DNA from: Lota lota
Taxonomy: Eukaryota; Chordata; Actinopteri; Gadiformes; Lotidae
Length of the DNA: 64,000 nucleotides
Assembly (NCBI GenBank): GCA_026745465.1
Contig: JACYXH010000359.1
Coordinates: 687,501-751,500 of the forward strand
Reading direction: 5' to 3'
Under the pieces are notes generated by a model. It did not search any database. It was not told the origin of the DNA and saw only the letters and a list, made by a program, of their open reading frames with translations. The stretch's first letter is position 1. Each line of letters begins with the position of its first letter. Shown piece after piece: positions 36,377 to 48,696 of the stretch. A program made the translations under genes and the position numbers.

Positions 36377-36379
36377 TAT

Positions 36380-37660
36380 AAACATTTGTCAATATAGTTT
36401 AATATACAAATAAATATGTTTTTATTTTAGAATACATTTTTCAAAAGGACTACTTTTATTTGTATAAGGGGACTTTTATTTCATAATGCCACATTTATTT
36501 ATTTCAGGGGACTTATATTTATTATTATTATTATTATTACTTATTTTCCAGCTGAAGTCTTGGCTGAACACAAGACCGGATCAAACAGACCGGATCAAGC
36601 GAAAGGTTGAGAAAAAAAGTGTATTTCTCTGTGTCGATTCTTTCCATAATGTGAGAATATAGTCTGAGCCTTTCAGTAGCAAAAAACGAGCACTTTTGGG
36701 AGCATTTAAATTGACGGTGTGCTATTGCCCCAAAGGATTACATTGCAGCTCGTTTTTGGCGGATTAAGGCTGCAGTGTTATTGCTCAATACCGGACCAAT
36801 ATCAGAAATTGGGGTCGGCATTAGTCCTTTAGACCCAAAATGATCGGAAAATAGGGTCCAGGATGAAAAATCCAGAAGCTTTCCTTTAATTTATCTACAC
36901 AATTGGGATTTTACCTATGTAATTGTCTCTGGTCAAGTCGCTTTTGCTAAAAAAAAGTTAATTGCTCTTATGAACTTTTGTGGTTTTGTTGTCACACAGC
37001 CCTTATGTATTGGCACTTAAACAACACCGCAATTTAAATTCCACTGCCATTTGGTGGGACTTTAAACCCCAGTAACGCAATTAGATTAATGATTGCAATA
37101 TTTTTTTTAACATACTCAAGTCACTTCTGCATAATGTTTAAATGTAAATGCGCATTAAGTGCATGCCTTTTTAAATACATGGAATTCACACGTTCACATT
37201 AACCCTAACACAATGTTTAACACAAATGTATAGATACCGAATGGAAACAAATTATTGCAATATTTCAAATGTTCATACAGATTGCTTGGTTTGTGTGGTT
37301 TAAGGGGGTAAGGGGCAGGTGGGGTGATGTGTGTGTGTGTGGGTGGGAGGGAGGGCTGCTTTGCTGCTATTCTGGGGAGGTCCGCTTCCCCTCCATATAC
37401 TCCCATTCTCTCCCATCCTCCATCCTCTAAAAACAGATTTGTGAGACTGCCCCAACCATAACTACTACCCCTGCCACCCACCACCACCACCAACACTGTC
37501 ACTGCCGCTGCCCCCACCATCAGCCCCAACATCACCACAACCACCAATATGATGACCCGATGAGAATCTGAGTGACTTCTAATATGTGCCTTAGAAGAAC
37601 CAACATTTGAATAAATTTACTATTTTCCGTAAAGATATTAAGGACTGGCTTCATATGGTC
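36380..37660. other. No gene recognised
   Basis: AT-rich sequence with a short (ATT)n at 36520-36540. No supported coding region. Confidence 0.35.
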
Positions 37661-37665
37661 TGTGT

Positions 37666-37691
37666 CTCTCTCTCTCGCTCTCGCTCTCGCT

Positions 37692-37726
<35 letters not shown>

Positions 37727-37735
37727 GCTCTCTCT
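37666..37735. repeat. (CT)n/(CTCG)n microsatellite
   Basis: A CT tract with regular CG interruptions. A degenerate GA-rich stretch follows at 37985-38210. Confidence 0.93.
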
Positions 37736-38385
37736 TTATGAGGAATACATATGACTAAACATGAGAGAAAGAAAAAGTCAATATTTGAGTTCTCCTCCAC
37801 TGAATGACTACATGAATGAGTATAGATGGAGTAATCTTTACGTTACTAATGTGTTGCCCCTGGCTACTCTATAACAAATCTACAAGATGATGTCAACTTT
37901 ATTGCTGTCAATCTGCCGGACAGGTAAAGATTGAAGCATCTGTTGCGTAGGTCAAATATCTGTTAAACTGAACAGCCAGCAGCGACAGAGAGTGATGTAG
38001 AATGTATGGGAGAGAGAGGGAGAGAGAGAGTAGGGGAGAGGAAGAGAGAGTGTGTGTGGTGTATGTGTGTGTGTGTGTGTGAGTGGTGTGTGTGTTAGAG
38101 AGCGAGCGCTCATGAAAGAGTGTCTTTGAGAGAGAGTGAGAGCAAGAGAGAAAGAGAGAGAGACAGAGAGAGAGGGAGAAAGAAAGAGAGACAGAGAGAG
38201 AGAGGTCCAGGTTGACTTCAGTAGTGTAGTGAGATACATATTGACGGGGCAGTCGCTCCGAGCTGCCTCTGGCTCTGTTCCAATCGCACACTAATTTGTA
38301 GCCGTTTAAGGGCCTGATTGCTGATGGTCTGGCTGAGATAAGGCAGAGACGGCCAGGGAACCCATGAGGTCATCACTCTCATGCT

Positions 38386-38519
<134 letters not shown>

Positions 38520-39740
38520 TGATACAGTAGGCAGTGGAACAGAGAGGTTCCTGTTCAATTCCCCACCAGGACACTGGGTGCCCCCCTCCCCTCCAACCTC
38601 ACACTCAAAACCCTCTTAGTCATCCTGACAGGATCTAAACTGGATCAAGCTAACAGTGGACTAAAAGCTGGCTGATAGTCGGAAAACAGTCGAATAACAG
38701 CCGGCAAACAGCCTGCAAACATTCGGCAAACATTAGGCTAACCATTTGGCTAACCATTTGACAAGCAGCCGGCTAACCGCCAGGACCTCCTGTCCTTTCC
38801 GCTGAATGGGGATACAGCCACAGGAAATAGGTAAACGATGGTTTTGTTATTATAACTCTAGTTCTATGATTGTAGACGTAGCCGTTAGGCTTCGCCTTAT
38901 GGGCTTGTCCCGTGCGCGCACTCGCATGCACTGAAAATTTCAGCAATGCCCCAATCAACGTGGGCACCGCCCACATTTCCCACGGCACCGTGTATATAAC
39001 ACGACGCACAGCTGCGCTCATCCTCGCAGCTATTCTTTCAGCATTTGGAGGGTACAGCAAGTGGGAAACTAGACGGCTACGCCTACAATCATAGCACTAG
39101 AGTTATAATAACATAACTATCGTTCTATTTCATGTAGGCTACACCGTCTAGGCTTCGCCTTATGGGCTAAGGTGAAGCTGCGAGCGGAGCCCGCTAAATG
39201 TACTCCTGCTGGACCCAAGTCACAGAAAACTAAAAACCTAAGTCACAGGGCACATCAGACTCAAAAAGCAGAAAATGTGCAAAACACAACAGCTACTTAA
39301 AAAATTCTTAATTCTCTTTATAACACGCAAAGCGATGATCAAGAGAATAGAGTGAGTCTGTAACTCTGACTCAACCCGTATTTCATAAAAACCATGAAAA
39401 AAGGGCAATGCAGAGCAACAAGGCCTCTCCTAAGTCTGCCACCATCGGGGGTGGAAATAGGAAAGAAAACCAAGCTGCCAACTGCAATGAGCAACAAGGC
39501 CTCTCATACGTCCGCTCCCAAGAGAGGCGGCAGGAGCAACCTGCTGGCAAACGTTAAATGATTAAAGGACAGGATATTAAAAACGCCGGTTACGAACTGT
39601 AACCAAAGCAATAATAACCGGTCACTCCTGAGCTCAGTGCTCACGCTGGAACACCACTGGGTGACAGCAGGGAGAGAGAAACAGAAGTTAAGCGAAGAAC
39701 AACGTCACGAGCGTAACAGCTCTGAAAGACAAACCAATAT

Positions 39741-41210
39741 CTAATCCGTAGAAGGGGCCCCCGACTCCAGCACAGAGTGGCCGAGTGAGCCCCTGGACAT
39801 GTCCAACATGTAAAAACGGATAAAAGGAACAGGGGAAGACCATAACACAGCCGCGCAAATGTCCTCCACCGAAACCCCCTTGAATAGGGCCGTCGAAGTG
39901 GCCATCCCCCGTGCAGAGTGAGCTCTAACACCCAACGGTGACGCTAAGCCCTGCCAAGTGTAGGCTAAGCAGAATCCCTCACAAATCCAGCGAGACAGAC
40001 GCAGTTTAGGAAGAGCGCAGCCCTTGGCAGCATCGCTATAACACACAAACAACTGTTGTGTGGAACGGAACGCGGCAGAGCGTTTCACGTACATTGCCAA
40101 TGCCCGCACCGGGCGCAGGAGATGCAACTCCGCCTCCGCCTTACTAGTAAGAGGCAGGGGGTGAAAAGCCTTAAGCACAATATCCCTCGACCAAAAATAA
40201 CTGATAAAGTTCTTGGGAAGGAATGCAGGATTGGGTCTAAGCAGCACGAAGGAGCTGTCCTCGTTCAATAACAAGCAGGTCGGGCTGACAGACAGAGCGG
40301 CCAACTCACCGACAAGTTTGGCAGAAACCAAAACCAATAAGAGCGCCGTTTTAAAGGAAAGGACATCCAAAGGGGCTTGAGACAGGGGCTCGAAAGGGTC
40401 CTTGGATAAACCACGCAACACGGTGGGAAGATCCCAACGTGGTGTATGCACACGAGTAACAGGCTTAACACGTCTAATCCCACGCAAGAATCTCTTGACC
40501 AGTGGGTGACTGAAAACCGGTTTTCAGTCATAGCCTGCGTGGCCAGCCGAAACGGCTGCCGCATAGACTTTGATAGTGGAGAAAGCCAAACCTTTCTCCA
40601 ATAAACACTGAAGAAACTCAAGCAAGCTTCCCACATCAGAGAGAGATGGGACAACGTGGTTGAGGTCCCACCACGTAGAGAAAGTGTCCCACTTTGCCGC
40701 GTAAAGGGAGGAAGTGGAAGGCGCGCGAGCACTCTGAATAGTGTTGATAACTGCTGCTGGCAGACCTCTGCCTTGTAGAATCAACTTCTCAGAAGCCAAA
40801 CCAACAACCGACCCGCCACATCTGGAGGGTGGTGCACCGTCCCGTGCGCCTATGAAAAGCGAGTCCGGTCTGATCGGTACCGGCCACGGCTCCGTGCAAG
40901 AGAGCGCCGCTAGATCTGGGAACAGAGCTGAGCGGTTCTCCAGGGCCACTAGAATGAGGCCCAGGGGCACCACAGGGTGAGCAGCTGCCATCAGTCCCAA
41001 CAGGTGCATGACGGACAGTGCGGTCATGCTCCTGCGAACGTGAAAAAGTGAGAGCGCCAACAGGACGGCATCTCGCCGAGGAGGCGAGAGCGTCGCAGTG
41101 AACGTGACGGAGTCTAGGCAAAGCCCCAAGAAGACTAGCCGGCGGTTGGGGAGCGGGGAGCTCTTCACCCAGTTGATGGCGAAACCCAAAGAGGAGAGAT
41201 GATTTATCAC
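39741..41210 (-). pseudogene. DIRS RNase H and tyrosine recombinase
   Basis: The frame 41210-40524 contains RNase H-type text (RRLVFLGLCLDSVTFTATLS) and an N-terminal core-binding segment (SLYAAKWDTFSTWWDLN). It is followed by one in-frame TGA (40526-40524). The same frame continues to 39741 with the tyrosine recombinase. HxxR is present (VRAHSARGMATS) and the nucleophile Tyr is present (FIRFYMLDM). The first catalytic Arg position, normally SAKRVGEL in this family, reads SAKLVGEL. Loss of that Arg and the TGA would inactivate strand exchange. Confidence 0.85.
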
Positions 41211-42177
41211 CTCTTCTCACAGCTTCCTCTGAGTTGCTCAGAATCAGTAGGTTTCCCTGACGCCTGAGCGGCCCCAGCGCTACCTCTACACACTTCAAAA
41301 AAGTGTGCGGGGCCAGGGAGTAACCGAACGGCAGGCACTGGTACTCGTACGCCCATAAAGGCGAAGCGGAGAAATTGTCTGTGAGCCTGGAGAATGGGGA
41401 CGTGGAAGTAAGCATCCTTGAGATCCAGGATGTGAACCAGTTGCCCTCTTTCACACACCGGAGCAACGCTCTGGTGGTGAATATCCTGAATTTCCTCGTG
41501 GTAACAAATTTGTTGAAGATGCAAAGATCCAGAATGGGTCTCATCTCCCATGACTTCTTAGGAACCAGGAAGTAGCGGGAGTAAAACCCTAGGCGTGACT
41601 TGAGGGGGGGAACGGCAGAGACGGCCCCCTTCCCCAAGAGACGGGTCACCTCCGCTGCCAGAGCCGTGCTTGCCGCCGGGTCCTGCAGCCTTGTCCCCAC
41701 CACCCCCATAAAGGGTGGGGGACGGTGCTTGAACTGTACGGGGTGGCCCCACCTCAACGTGTTGTCCAACCACGTTGGTAAAATGCATCGCTCTTGCCAA
41801 CACGCATGGCACTCGAAGAGAGGGCGAGCATCCAGCTGAGGAACGCTGTCCAGGAATGAGCTGTATTCCTCGGCCCCTACCGTCTCCACACTGCATGTGA
41901 ACCATGGGGGGTGTACCTCGAAAGGGAGGGGAGGGACTCCCTGCGAGCAGGAAAACCGTTGCAGTAGGGTTAAAGGAGAGGAGCACCTCTCGAGGCAAGG
42001 CGGCACAAGCGGCGCAGGAACCGGAGCCCGAAAAGGCTGCCATGGCGTGCTCCACACCGAGGCAATGGAAGCACGCCACGTGCCCGTCGTCCGGCGAGAG
42101 GGTCGCCGGGCAAGAGGAGCAGAGAGGCCCTGAAAAGGCCTCTCACCTCCGCCGGCTCCACCACACCGCTGCTGCAT
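41207..42177 (-). pseudogene. DIRS Gag-like segment and reverse transcriptase
   Basis: A minus-strand frame carries an upstream Arg/Pro-rich region, then RT motifs: GAVSAVPPLKSRLGFYSRYF, VPKKSWEMRPILDL, and CLPFGYSLAPHTFLKCVEVA. The catalytic Y(I/V)DDW box expected next is absent: the sequence passes from LGPLRRQGN straight to LLILSNSEEAV, so the aspartates have been deleted. A frameshift near 41210 separates it from the RNase H frame. The substituted and shifted segment around 41440-41551 is read in two frames. Confidence 0.85.
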
Positions 42178-42387
42178 GAAGTCATCATAGTTTCTTGGTT
42201 TCGTTGATTAGATCAGGCAAATGCTGAGAGGACGAGCGCAGCTGTGCGCCGCATTATATACACGGTGCCATGGGAAATGTGTGCGGTGCCCACGTTTATT
42301 GGTGCATTGCTGGAATTTTCGGGACAAGCCCATAAGGCGTAGCCTACATGAAATAGAACAACACCAACCATTACCACACATACACAC

Positions 42388-42392
<5 letters not shown>

Positions 42393-42428
<36 letters not shown>
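42393..42428. repeat. (CA)n microsatellite
   Basis: A short CA tract 40 bp outside the DIRS right end. Confidence 0.9.
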
Positions 42429-42429
<1 letters not shown>

Positions 42430-42430
<1 letters not shown>

Positions 42431-43680
42431 GCTCCTCTACATGTTAAAGATTAATACCGTTGTTCAGTGACTTGGAAAATTCACTGTCTGAAATGGCCTC
42501 ATGTCTGAATTCTATATTTGGCCCCCCGACAGAACTCGCCCTCTCAAACACATTTCAAAGCCTACAGTGAAATGTGTGTGAAAACATGCACTGCATCCAA
42601 CAACATGGTAGACCATCAGACTTGAGACCAAAATGCAACCAACACATTCATTTATGAAGTGCCTCATTGATAAAGTCCTTTGATAATCGGCAAGAGATTG
42701 CAACACACCAATACAGCAGACGTGTATTGGGAAATCTACGTATAAGGAGACTTCTCACCTGTGTTGAGGTAAACCCAGGTCCTTATTGTTGTTGTTGTTT
42801 GTTATTTGGAGGTCACCCACGGACAGGTCTCTGGTTGGGCGTCCCTGTCCGTGGTGGCGGCGACACGGGTCCCGGCTACAAGTCCATGATGTGGCCAGGT
42901 CTATCCCAGGTCACATGGTCTCTCATTGATGTCAATGTCCTTGAACACGAAGTGATGGAAGTACCTCCCTGGAGATGCCTGGTAGTAAAAAAAAAAAAAA
43001 AACGATTAAGTAATCTATCAGACACTTTCAAAGTCACTCTGTGTTAGAATCAGAATTTCCTTTTCATTACTGACCCCTTTGGCCATAAATGAACTGCAGC
43101 CTGCTCAAGCTCGAGCGTTGAGAGCACTGGAGTTCGAACATACTATAACTAATAATACGAACAAATTACACAATAAGAACTAATACTTCAAAATTACTAC
43201 ATAATAATATGAACTGGCTAAAGCTAGCACTTCTTTATATTCGAGCGCACTTAGACGTCACTTCCTTCCTTTTTCCAGGCAAAACTAAGTATGTGTGAGG
43301 CAAAACCAAATGTTTAGAAATCTGAAAAATATAAAAACGTTGCTTGCCTATGGGCTGCTGCCAGGGTCCAAAATGTACTTTGTCAGAGTGGAAAAATCGA
43401 CAGGCCAAAGCAATTGTTGTAATATGTAACCTTTAATTATTTTACCTGCCAAATGATCAAATCTATCGGCCATTGACTGGTTCATTTTAGACCCTGGCTG
43501 CTGCAATAATATACTTCCCCATAGTTGCAACTCAGGACATTTGTAGATTTATATTGTATCGGGGTACCTGCCTCAGGTGCTTGTAGATAGGGCCTATGGG
43601 CCTAAAACGCCCAACTTTATACCTTTAAATATTGTGGTGAGTATTTTTATTTACTGTTGTAGCCCAGGGCATAGGGAACC
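42430..43680. other. No gene recognised
   Basis: Contains an A16 run near 42986-43002. No supported exon or element. Confidence 0.35.
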
Positions 43681-43686
43681 ACTAGC

Positions 43687-44125
43687 AGAAGCGGTGAGAC
43701 ATCATGTCATGTTAGCTAACAGAAGCGGTGAGACATCATGTCATGTTAGCTAACAGAAGCGGTGAGACATCATGTCATGTTAGCTAACAGAAGTGGTGAG
43801 ACGTCATGGCATGTTAGCTAACAGAAGTGGTGAGACATCATGTCATGTTAGCTCACAGAAGTGCTGAGACGTCATGGCATGTTAGCTAACAGAAGTGGTG
43901 AGACATCATGTCATGTTAGCTAACAGAAGTGGTCAGACATCATGTCATGTCAGATAACAGAAGTGGTGAGACATCATGTCATGTCAGCTAATAGAAGTGG
44001 TGAAACATCATCTCATGTCAGCTAACAGAAGTGGTGAGACATAATTTCATGTTGGCTAATAGAAGTGGTGATAAATCATGTCATGTTAGCTAACAGAAGT
44101 GGGGAGACATCATCTCTTCCTGCCT
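43687..44125. repeat. 34 bp minisatellite, ~12-13 copies
   Basis: The unit agaagcggtgagacatcatg + tcatgttagctaac recurs every 34 bp with 0-5 substitutions per copy. The left-most three copies are the most uniform (agaagCggt) and copies to the right (agaagTggt) are more diverged. There are no spacers, so this is not a CRISPR array. Confidence 0.95.
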
Positions 44126-44639
44126 ATTTCAAGAGAATCTAAACTAAACCTAGGATGTGGTTGTTGTATTTTTTTTATGCAAACCACTATCATCCACACA
44201 CTCGGAGTGAAACTGGGGGCCAGGTTTAGGCAACAGCTAATGTAGTCTCGCAATACCAGACGATCTGAGATCTTGCCGCCTACCAAACGTCATGCCCCAA
44301 TAATAAGGGCCATCCTAAAGACTTTTGATTGGTTCTGCAATGCCGTTTTTTTTTTAGCAACGAAACCTGCAAGGATGTCCTCATTACCTAGTTGCGCAAA
44401 GCGTTTACAGACTGACTTGTGAGTCTACACCGGATTAAACCACATCCGGTGTTTAAAACACCTCAGGGACAGCAGAAATATAAAACATATCAAATACTAA
44501 TGAAACAAGACTACAAAATATATGTGTAGTATCCTTCTGATTTGAAAATAAATAAGCTGCATTAGGGCACATATTTACTGGTTGAATTTTTAAGTAACTG
44601 AAAATAGACCCAGGGAAGGGTCTTGAGGACACGACAGAG

Positions 44640-45605
44640 CGCCTGCATAGGAGAGAACCTGAAGGCTAGACAATTCTCATGGAACATGTTTGCAGTGCAC
44701 TGTCCACCTCATTAAGCCTACTAGCAGGCCAAGTCAACTTAATGTAGACTGCCTTCTGTAGTCTGCTTTCCAGTCATCTGTACTCCTGTAGCCAGATTTC
44801 TGTAGCCGGCTAGCCATCCTTCTGTAGCCTGTTAGCCATCCTTCTGTAGTCTGCTAGCCAGCCTTCTGTAGCCTGCTAACCATCCTTCTATAGCCTGCTA
44901 GCAAGCCTTCTGTAGTTGCTTAGCCAGCCTTCTGTAGCCTGCTAGCAAGCCTACTGTAGCATACTAGGAAGCCTATTGTAGCATGCTAGCAAGGTTACTG
45001 TAGCATTCTAGCCAGCCAATAGCCTGCAAGCCAGCCTACTGCAGCCTGTGCGCCAGCTGAGCTTAATGTAGCCTGCTAGCCTCCCTATTGTATCCTGCTA
45101 GCCAGACAGATACTGTAGCCTGCAAGCCAGCTTATTGTAGCCTGCTAATCAGCCTTCTGAAGCCTGATAGATAGCAAACTGTGACCGGCTAGCCAGCCTA
45201 CTGTAGCATGCTTGCCGACCTACATCAACCTGCCAGCTGGCTTTTTCATCAGGCTTCATACTATTGACAAAAATTTGCTTTGTCTACCCGAAAATACACA
45301 TTCATACACACACACAAGCAGTGTGCTATACATCAGAAGAATGGGGCACCTGAATAGGAGGGAACCTGAAGGCCAATCAATTCACATGGAAACAGGTTAC
45401 AGTGCACTGTCCACCTCATTAAGTAGCCTACTAGCAGGCCTAGTTAGCTGTATGTAGCCTGCCTTCTGTAGTCTGCTATCTAGTCTCCTATGGTATGCTA
45501 GCCAGCCTTCTGTAGCCTGCTAGCTAGCCTTCTATAGTCTGCTAGCTAGCCTTCTGTAACCTGCCAGCCAGCCTTCTGTAGCCTGCTAGACAGCCTCCTG
45601 TAGCT
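44640..45605. repeat. ~22 bp minisatellite (ctgtagcctgctagccagcc) in a higher-order unit
   Basis: Degenerate ~20-22 bp units with the core ttctgtagcctgctagcc fill 44750-45235 and 45430-45605. Non-repeat flanks are themselves duplicated. 'gaacctgaaggc ... cagtgcactgtccacctcat' occurs at 44650-44730 and at 45361-45440. 'ggctttttcat...aggcttcatactat' occurs at 45238-45330 and at 48328-48425. The array is therefore built from a larger unit copied at least twice. Confidence 0.88.
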
Positions 45606-45870
45606 GTGTATGGGGTCCGAGAGTTGTAAGTAAACCGATACCCTGGGCTCTCGTCTGGTCCTTCCCTTGCCGATGCCACAATATCAAACATGGCTGCCTT
45701 CATCGTTAATGGGAATGTAAATTAACATTTTAGTTGCATTTTAACACATATTTTGACGAGTAATTATGCAATACGGTTTGTATCGTTTATATTTCACTCT
45801 GATTATAGCAAAATATGGAATTGAACAGCTATTTTACTGATTCAATTAGTTAGCCGGTGTTTGTCTAGTC

Positions 45871-48098
45871 CAGGGGTGGGCAAACCTTTTGACTCGTGGG
45901 CCACATTGGTTTCTAAAATTTGACAGAGGGGCCGGGCCAGAATAGGAGAATGGTGTGTTTGTGTGAACTAATATAAATTAAATGTAAAAACCATTACATG
46001 AAAAGATTTGGCCTTTAACAGGCAGCAAAACACCATTGTGCTTAGTTTATTGTAAAAATTGTTTTACAAATTTATTAATTTAATAACGTAGTAATAAACT
46101 CCCATTCAGTTTCAGTGGGAACAGTGTTGTTGGTCTCCTTTTTTTGCAAGTGCATCAATGTCTGGCGTTATATTTGTTGTGGCAATTCTCAAGATAGATC
46201 CGAGGTGTTGGTCAGTTAACTTGGATCTGTGACGGGCTTTGTTAATGTTCATGACGCTGAATGTCTGTTCACACACATAGGTTGAGCCAAACAACGTCAG
46301 CATCTTCTGTGCCATCCTCCGGAGGTTTGGAAACGTGGCTTCGTTAAGTGAAGCATAAAAGTCGTTCAGTTTAAGAGAGTTGAACTTCTCCTTCAATACA
46401 GAGTCAGACTGAAGATCTATCAGTTCCAACTGCAGCTCCTGTGGTGCTGTTTCAGGGTCTTGTGACAGGGGACAGGACACCAGCTGAAGTGACTTTTCAA
46501 TTTTTTCAAAGTCACAGAAACGATGGCAGAATTCTCCGTGCAGGTCGTCCAGTGCGCGTTTCGGGTCGCCTCTTTCTGCATGGCTAGTGTGGGGAAATGA
46601 GTGAAAGATTTGTTTGAAATTTGTCTGGAGAAAAGAGTCAGCTTGGATTTGAAGGCCCTAACATTTGTGTACATGTCGTGCAAAAATTGATCTTTCCCCT
46701 GTAGTTTGGTGTTCAGCTCATTCATGTGCGAAAGTATGTCCACAGCAAACGCAAAGTCACAAAGCCAGTTCTTGTCACTTAGCTCGGGAAATTCGTCGGA
46801 TCTCCCCATTAACTCCAAAAATGCAGTGATCTCAGCTCCCACACTCTTTGAAAGACTTTGCCCAAACTTAGCCAGCGCACACGAGAGTGGTAAAGTAAGT
46901 CCTGGTGATCTGCATCGGTTTCTTCCAGGAACGCAATAAACTGACGATGCTGAAGTCCCCTTGCTCGTATAAAGTTAACAAGTTTTACGACTGGATTCAC
47001 GACATGATTTAGCTGCAATATAGACTTACACAGAACTTCCTGATGAATGATGCAGTGAAGGAAAATAACATCCTGATCAGGATTTTCCTCTTTCACTTTT
47101 TCCTGCAGTCTTTTTAGCAGCCCAACGTTTTTCCCAGTTAAATTTGGCGATCCATCCGTGGTGAAATTGGCAAGTTTACTCCAAGGTAGCTTCATTCTCT
47201 CGATGACAGCAGACACCTGGTTATACAAGTCATCTCCCAAAACTCTCTCAAAACTGTCGCTAATCCCTCGGATAAAAATTAGGAGCTGAGCAGTGTCTTT
47301 TAAGTCGTTACGTTCATCCAGTGCCAGTGAATACAACTTAAAGGACTTCGCTTTTTGTTTAATTTGCTGGCTATATCTTCGTCAATCAATTCCACACGGC
47401 GAGTCACAGTTCTGCGTGATAAACTGATTTTTTCAAATTTGCCTTTGCTCTCCGGACACAAGAGACTTGCTGTCTCAACCATGCATTCTTTTAAAAATTC
47501 GCCTTCGGAGAAAGGCTTACTGGCCTTTGCTAATTTGAATGCCAGCAAAAAAACTTGCCTTAGTACTTGACTCTTGAATCGCAGTTTGTCTGTGAAAAAG
47601 GTTTTGCTGAGTCTGTAAATTAGCCGTCAATCTCTGAGCTGTAGCCGCCCATTCTTGTGGAGACTGTTGACTAGCGTAGTTAGCATGTTTTGTGGCAAAA
47701 TGACGGCTGATATTGTATTCTTTAAAAACTGCTACAGTTTCTTGGCATATCAGACATACAGCTGTTGATCGGACTTCAGTGAAAAAATATTTTGTTGTAC
47801 ACTCGGCACTCACTGTCTACTTTTCTTTTCTTCGGTCCGCTCATTTTTACTGAAGGGCTGAAAGTACAAAGCGACAAAATGAAGTAGAGAGTAACCGTAA
47901 TGCATCACACTCAAGGGTCAATGTCTTCGGGGTGCACCATCTGCTGGGACAAGATGGGAATTACAGCTAGGTAAAATGATTGAGGTGTCTTTGTAATAAA
48001 TTGTAATGTAATAATATAACGTGGACGAGTTCGGCGGCCCGGATTAAAAAGCCCAATGGGCCGTATATGGCCCGCGGACCGTAGTTTGCCCATGTCTG
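45871..48098 (-). mobile_element. hAT DNA transposon (GTF2IRD2-like family), 2228 bp, 8 bp target duplication
   Basis: Ends CAGGGGTGGGCAAAC and GTTTGCCCATGTCTG (inverted) are flanked by a perfect GTCTAGTC duplication (45863-45870, 48099-48106). This is the classic hAT signature. The interior encodes one transposase on the minus strand, broken by several frameshifts. The element splits the ~22 bp minisatellite locus: repeat units and their flanks are found on both sides (45430-45605 and 48245-48330). Confidence 0.95.
46112..47844 (-). pseudogene. hAT transposase, nearly full length, frameshifted
   Basis: The likely original start is ATG 47844 (MSGPKKRKVD...), which includes PKKRKV, identical to the classic SV40-type nuclear localisation signal. 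A BED-like finger follows (CLICQETVAVF ... RHFATKHA), then a helical region (MLAFKLAKASKPFSEGEFLK). The RNase H-like core shows TTDGSPNLTGKNVGLLKR, FLHCIIHQE and HSRVRWLSLGKV. The C-terminal hAT dimerisation region has LTLFGSTYVCEQTFSVMNIN. The pieces lie in different frames, changing at about 47800, 47520, 47330, 46830 and 46470, so no full protein can be made. Relatives are annotated in fish as GTF2IRD2-like proteins. Confidence 0.9.
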
Positions 48099-48244
48099 GT
48101 CTAGTCTCTTTATATGGTTACAAAAGAAGCATAAATTGCGGCTGCATGTATGTTTTATATTCAGTTAACTTACAGCGTTAAGTCGGAAGTCGGAATCTCC
48201 AAGTGTAACCTTTGAGTTCCGAGTTGTCATAAACGCGGCATCAA

Positions 48245-48430
48245 TTCTCTGAAGCCTTATAGATAGCCAACTGAGGCCGGCTAGCAAACTGTTGCATGCT
48301 AGCTGGCCTACGGTATCCAGCTAGATGGCTTTTTCAGTAGGCTTCATACTATAGACAAAACAATGGTTTGGTTTACCGAAAAATACACATTCATACACAA
48401 AAGCAGTGCGCTGTATATCAGAGGAACACA
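48245..48430. repeat. Right-hand piece of the ~22 bp minisatellite and its flank
   Basis: 'ctgaagccttatagatagcc...' and 'ggctttttcagtaggcttca' match 45155-45330. This shows that the hAT element landed inside, or the locus was duplicated around, this array. Confidence 0.8.
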
Positions 48431-48696
48431 CAATTGTTCACATAGAGTTCGGTTGCTAGTGCATTCACTGGCGATGTGAGAAATCATACACACATGTAAA
48501 CGCACACACTCAGCAATTTGATATGATCTATTTATTGGCATATTGTTCTATATTTCTGCATTAGTGTCACTATGGCTATACATTTTAATTTTGTAATTTG
48601 CTCATAGTAATCCTACTACCAAATTATTGCCCCAACTATCAAACTTTGTGGATAACATGATTATCAGGGCTGGTTGAGGTCATCTGCTCTATTGTA

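Larger units (their letters stand above)
38848..42352 (-). mobile_element. DIRS-type tyrosine-recombinase retrotransposon, ~3.5 kb, degenerate
   Basis: The terminal repeats are inverted, not direct. A ~130 bp block at about 38905-39052 (containing gcaccgtgtatataa) recurs inverted at 42225-42345. The left end also has an internal complementary region: 38848-38887 is the inverse of 39073-39113, and 39118-39165 matches the inverted right terminus (gttctatttcatgtaggcta). This arrangement is the DIRS1 replication signature. Minus-strand ORFs encode RT, RNase H and a tyrosine recombinase. The element has frameshifts, a stop and lost catalytic residues, so it is dead. It has no protease or DDE integrase, as expected for DIRS. 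Confidence 0.9.

Noticed and set aside
37194..37547. 117-codon minus-strand frame rich in Val/Gly
   Set aside because: Low-complexity translation of a CCACCAC-rich stretch; no domain, no splice context.
43687..44125. Regular 34 bp repeats resembling a CRISPR array
   Set aside because: The units are directly head to tail with no spacers, the host is a vertebrate, and the copies diverge like a minisatellite.
44240..44432. Possible MITE with tgtagtctcgcaa and inverted tgtagactcacaa ends
   Set aside because: The ends match in only 11 of 13 bases and I found no target duplication, so it is too weak to call.
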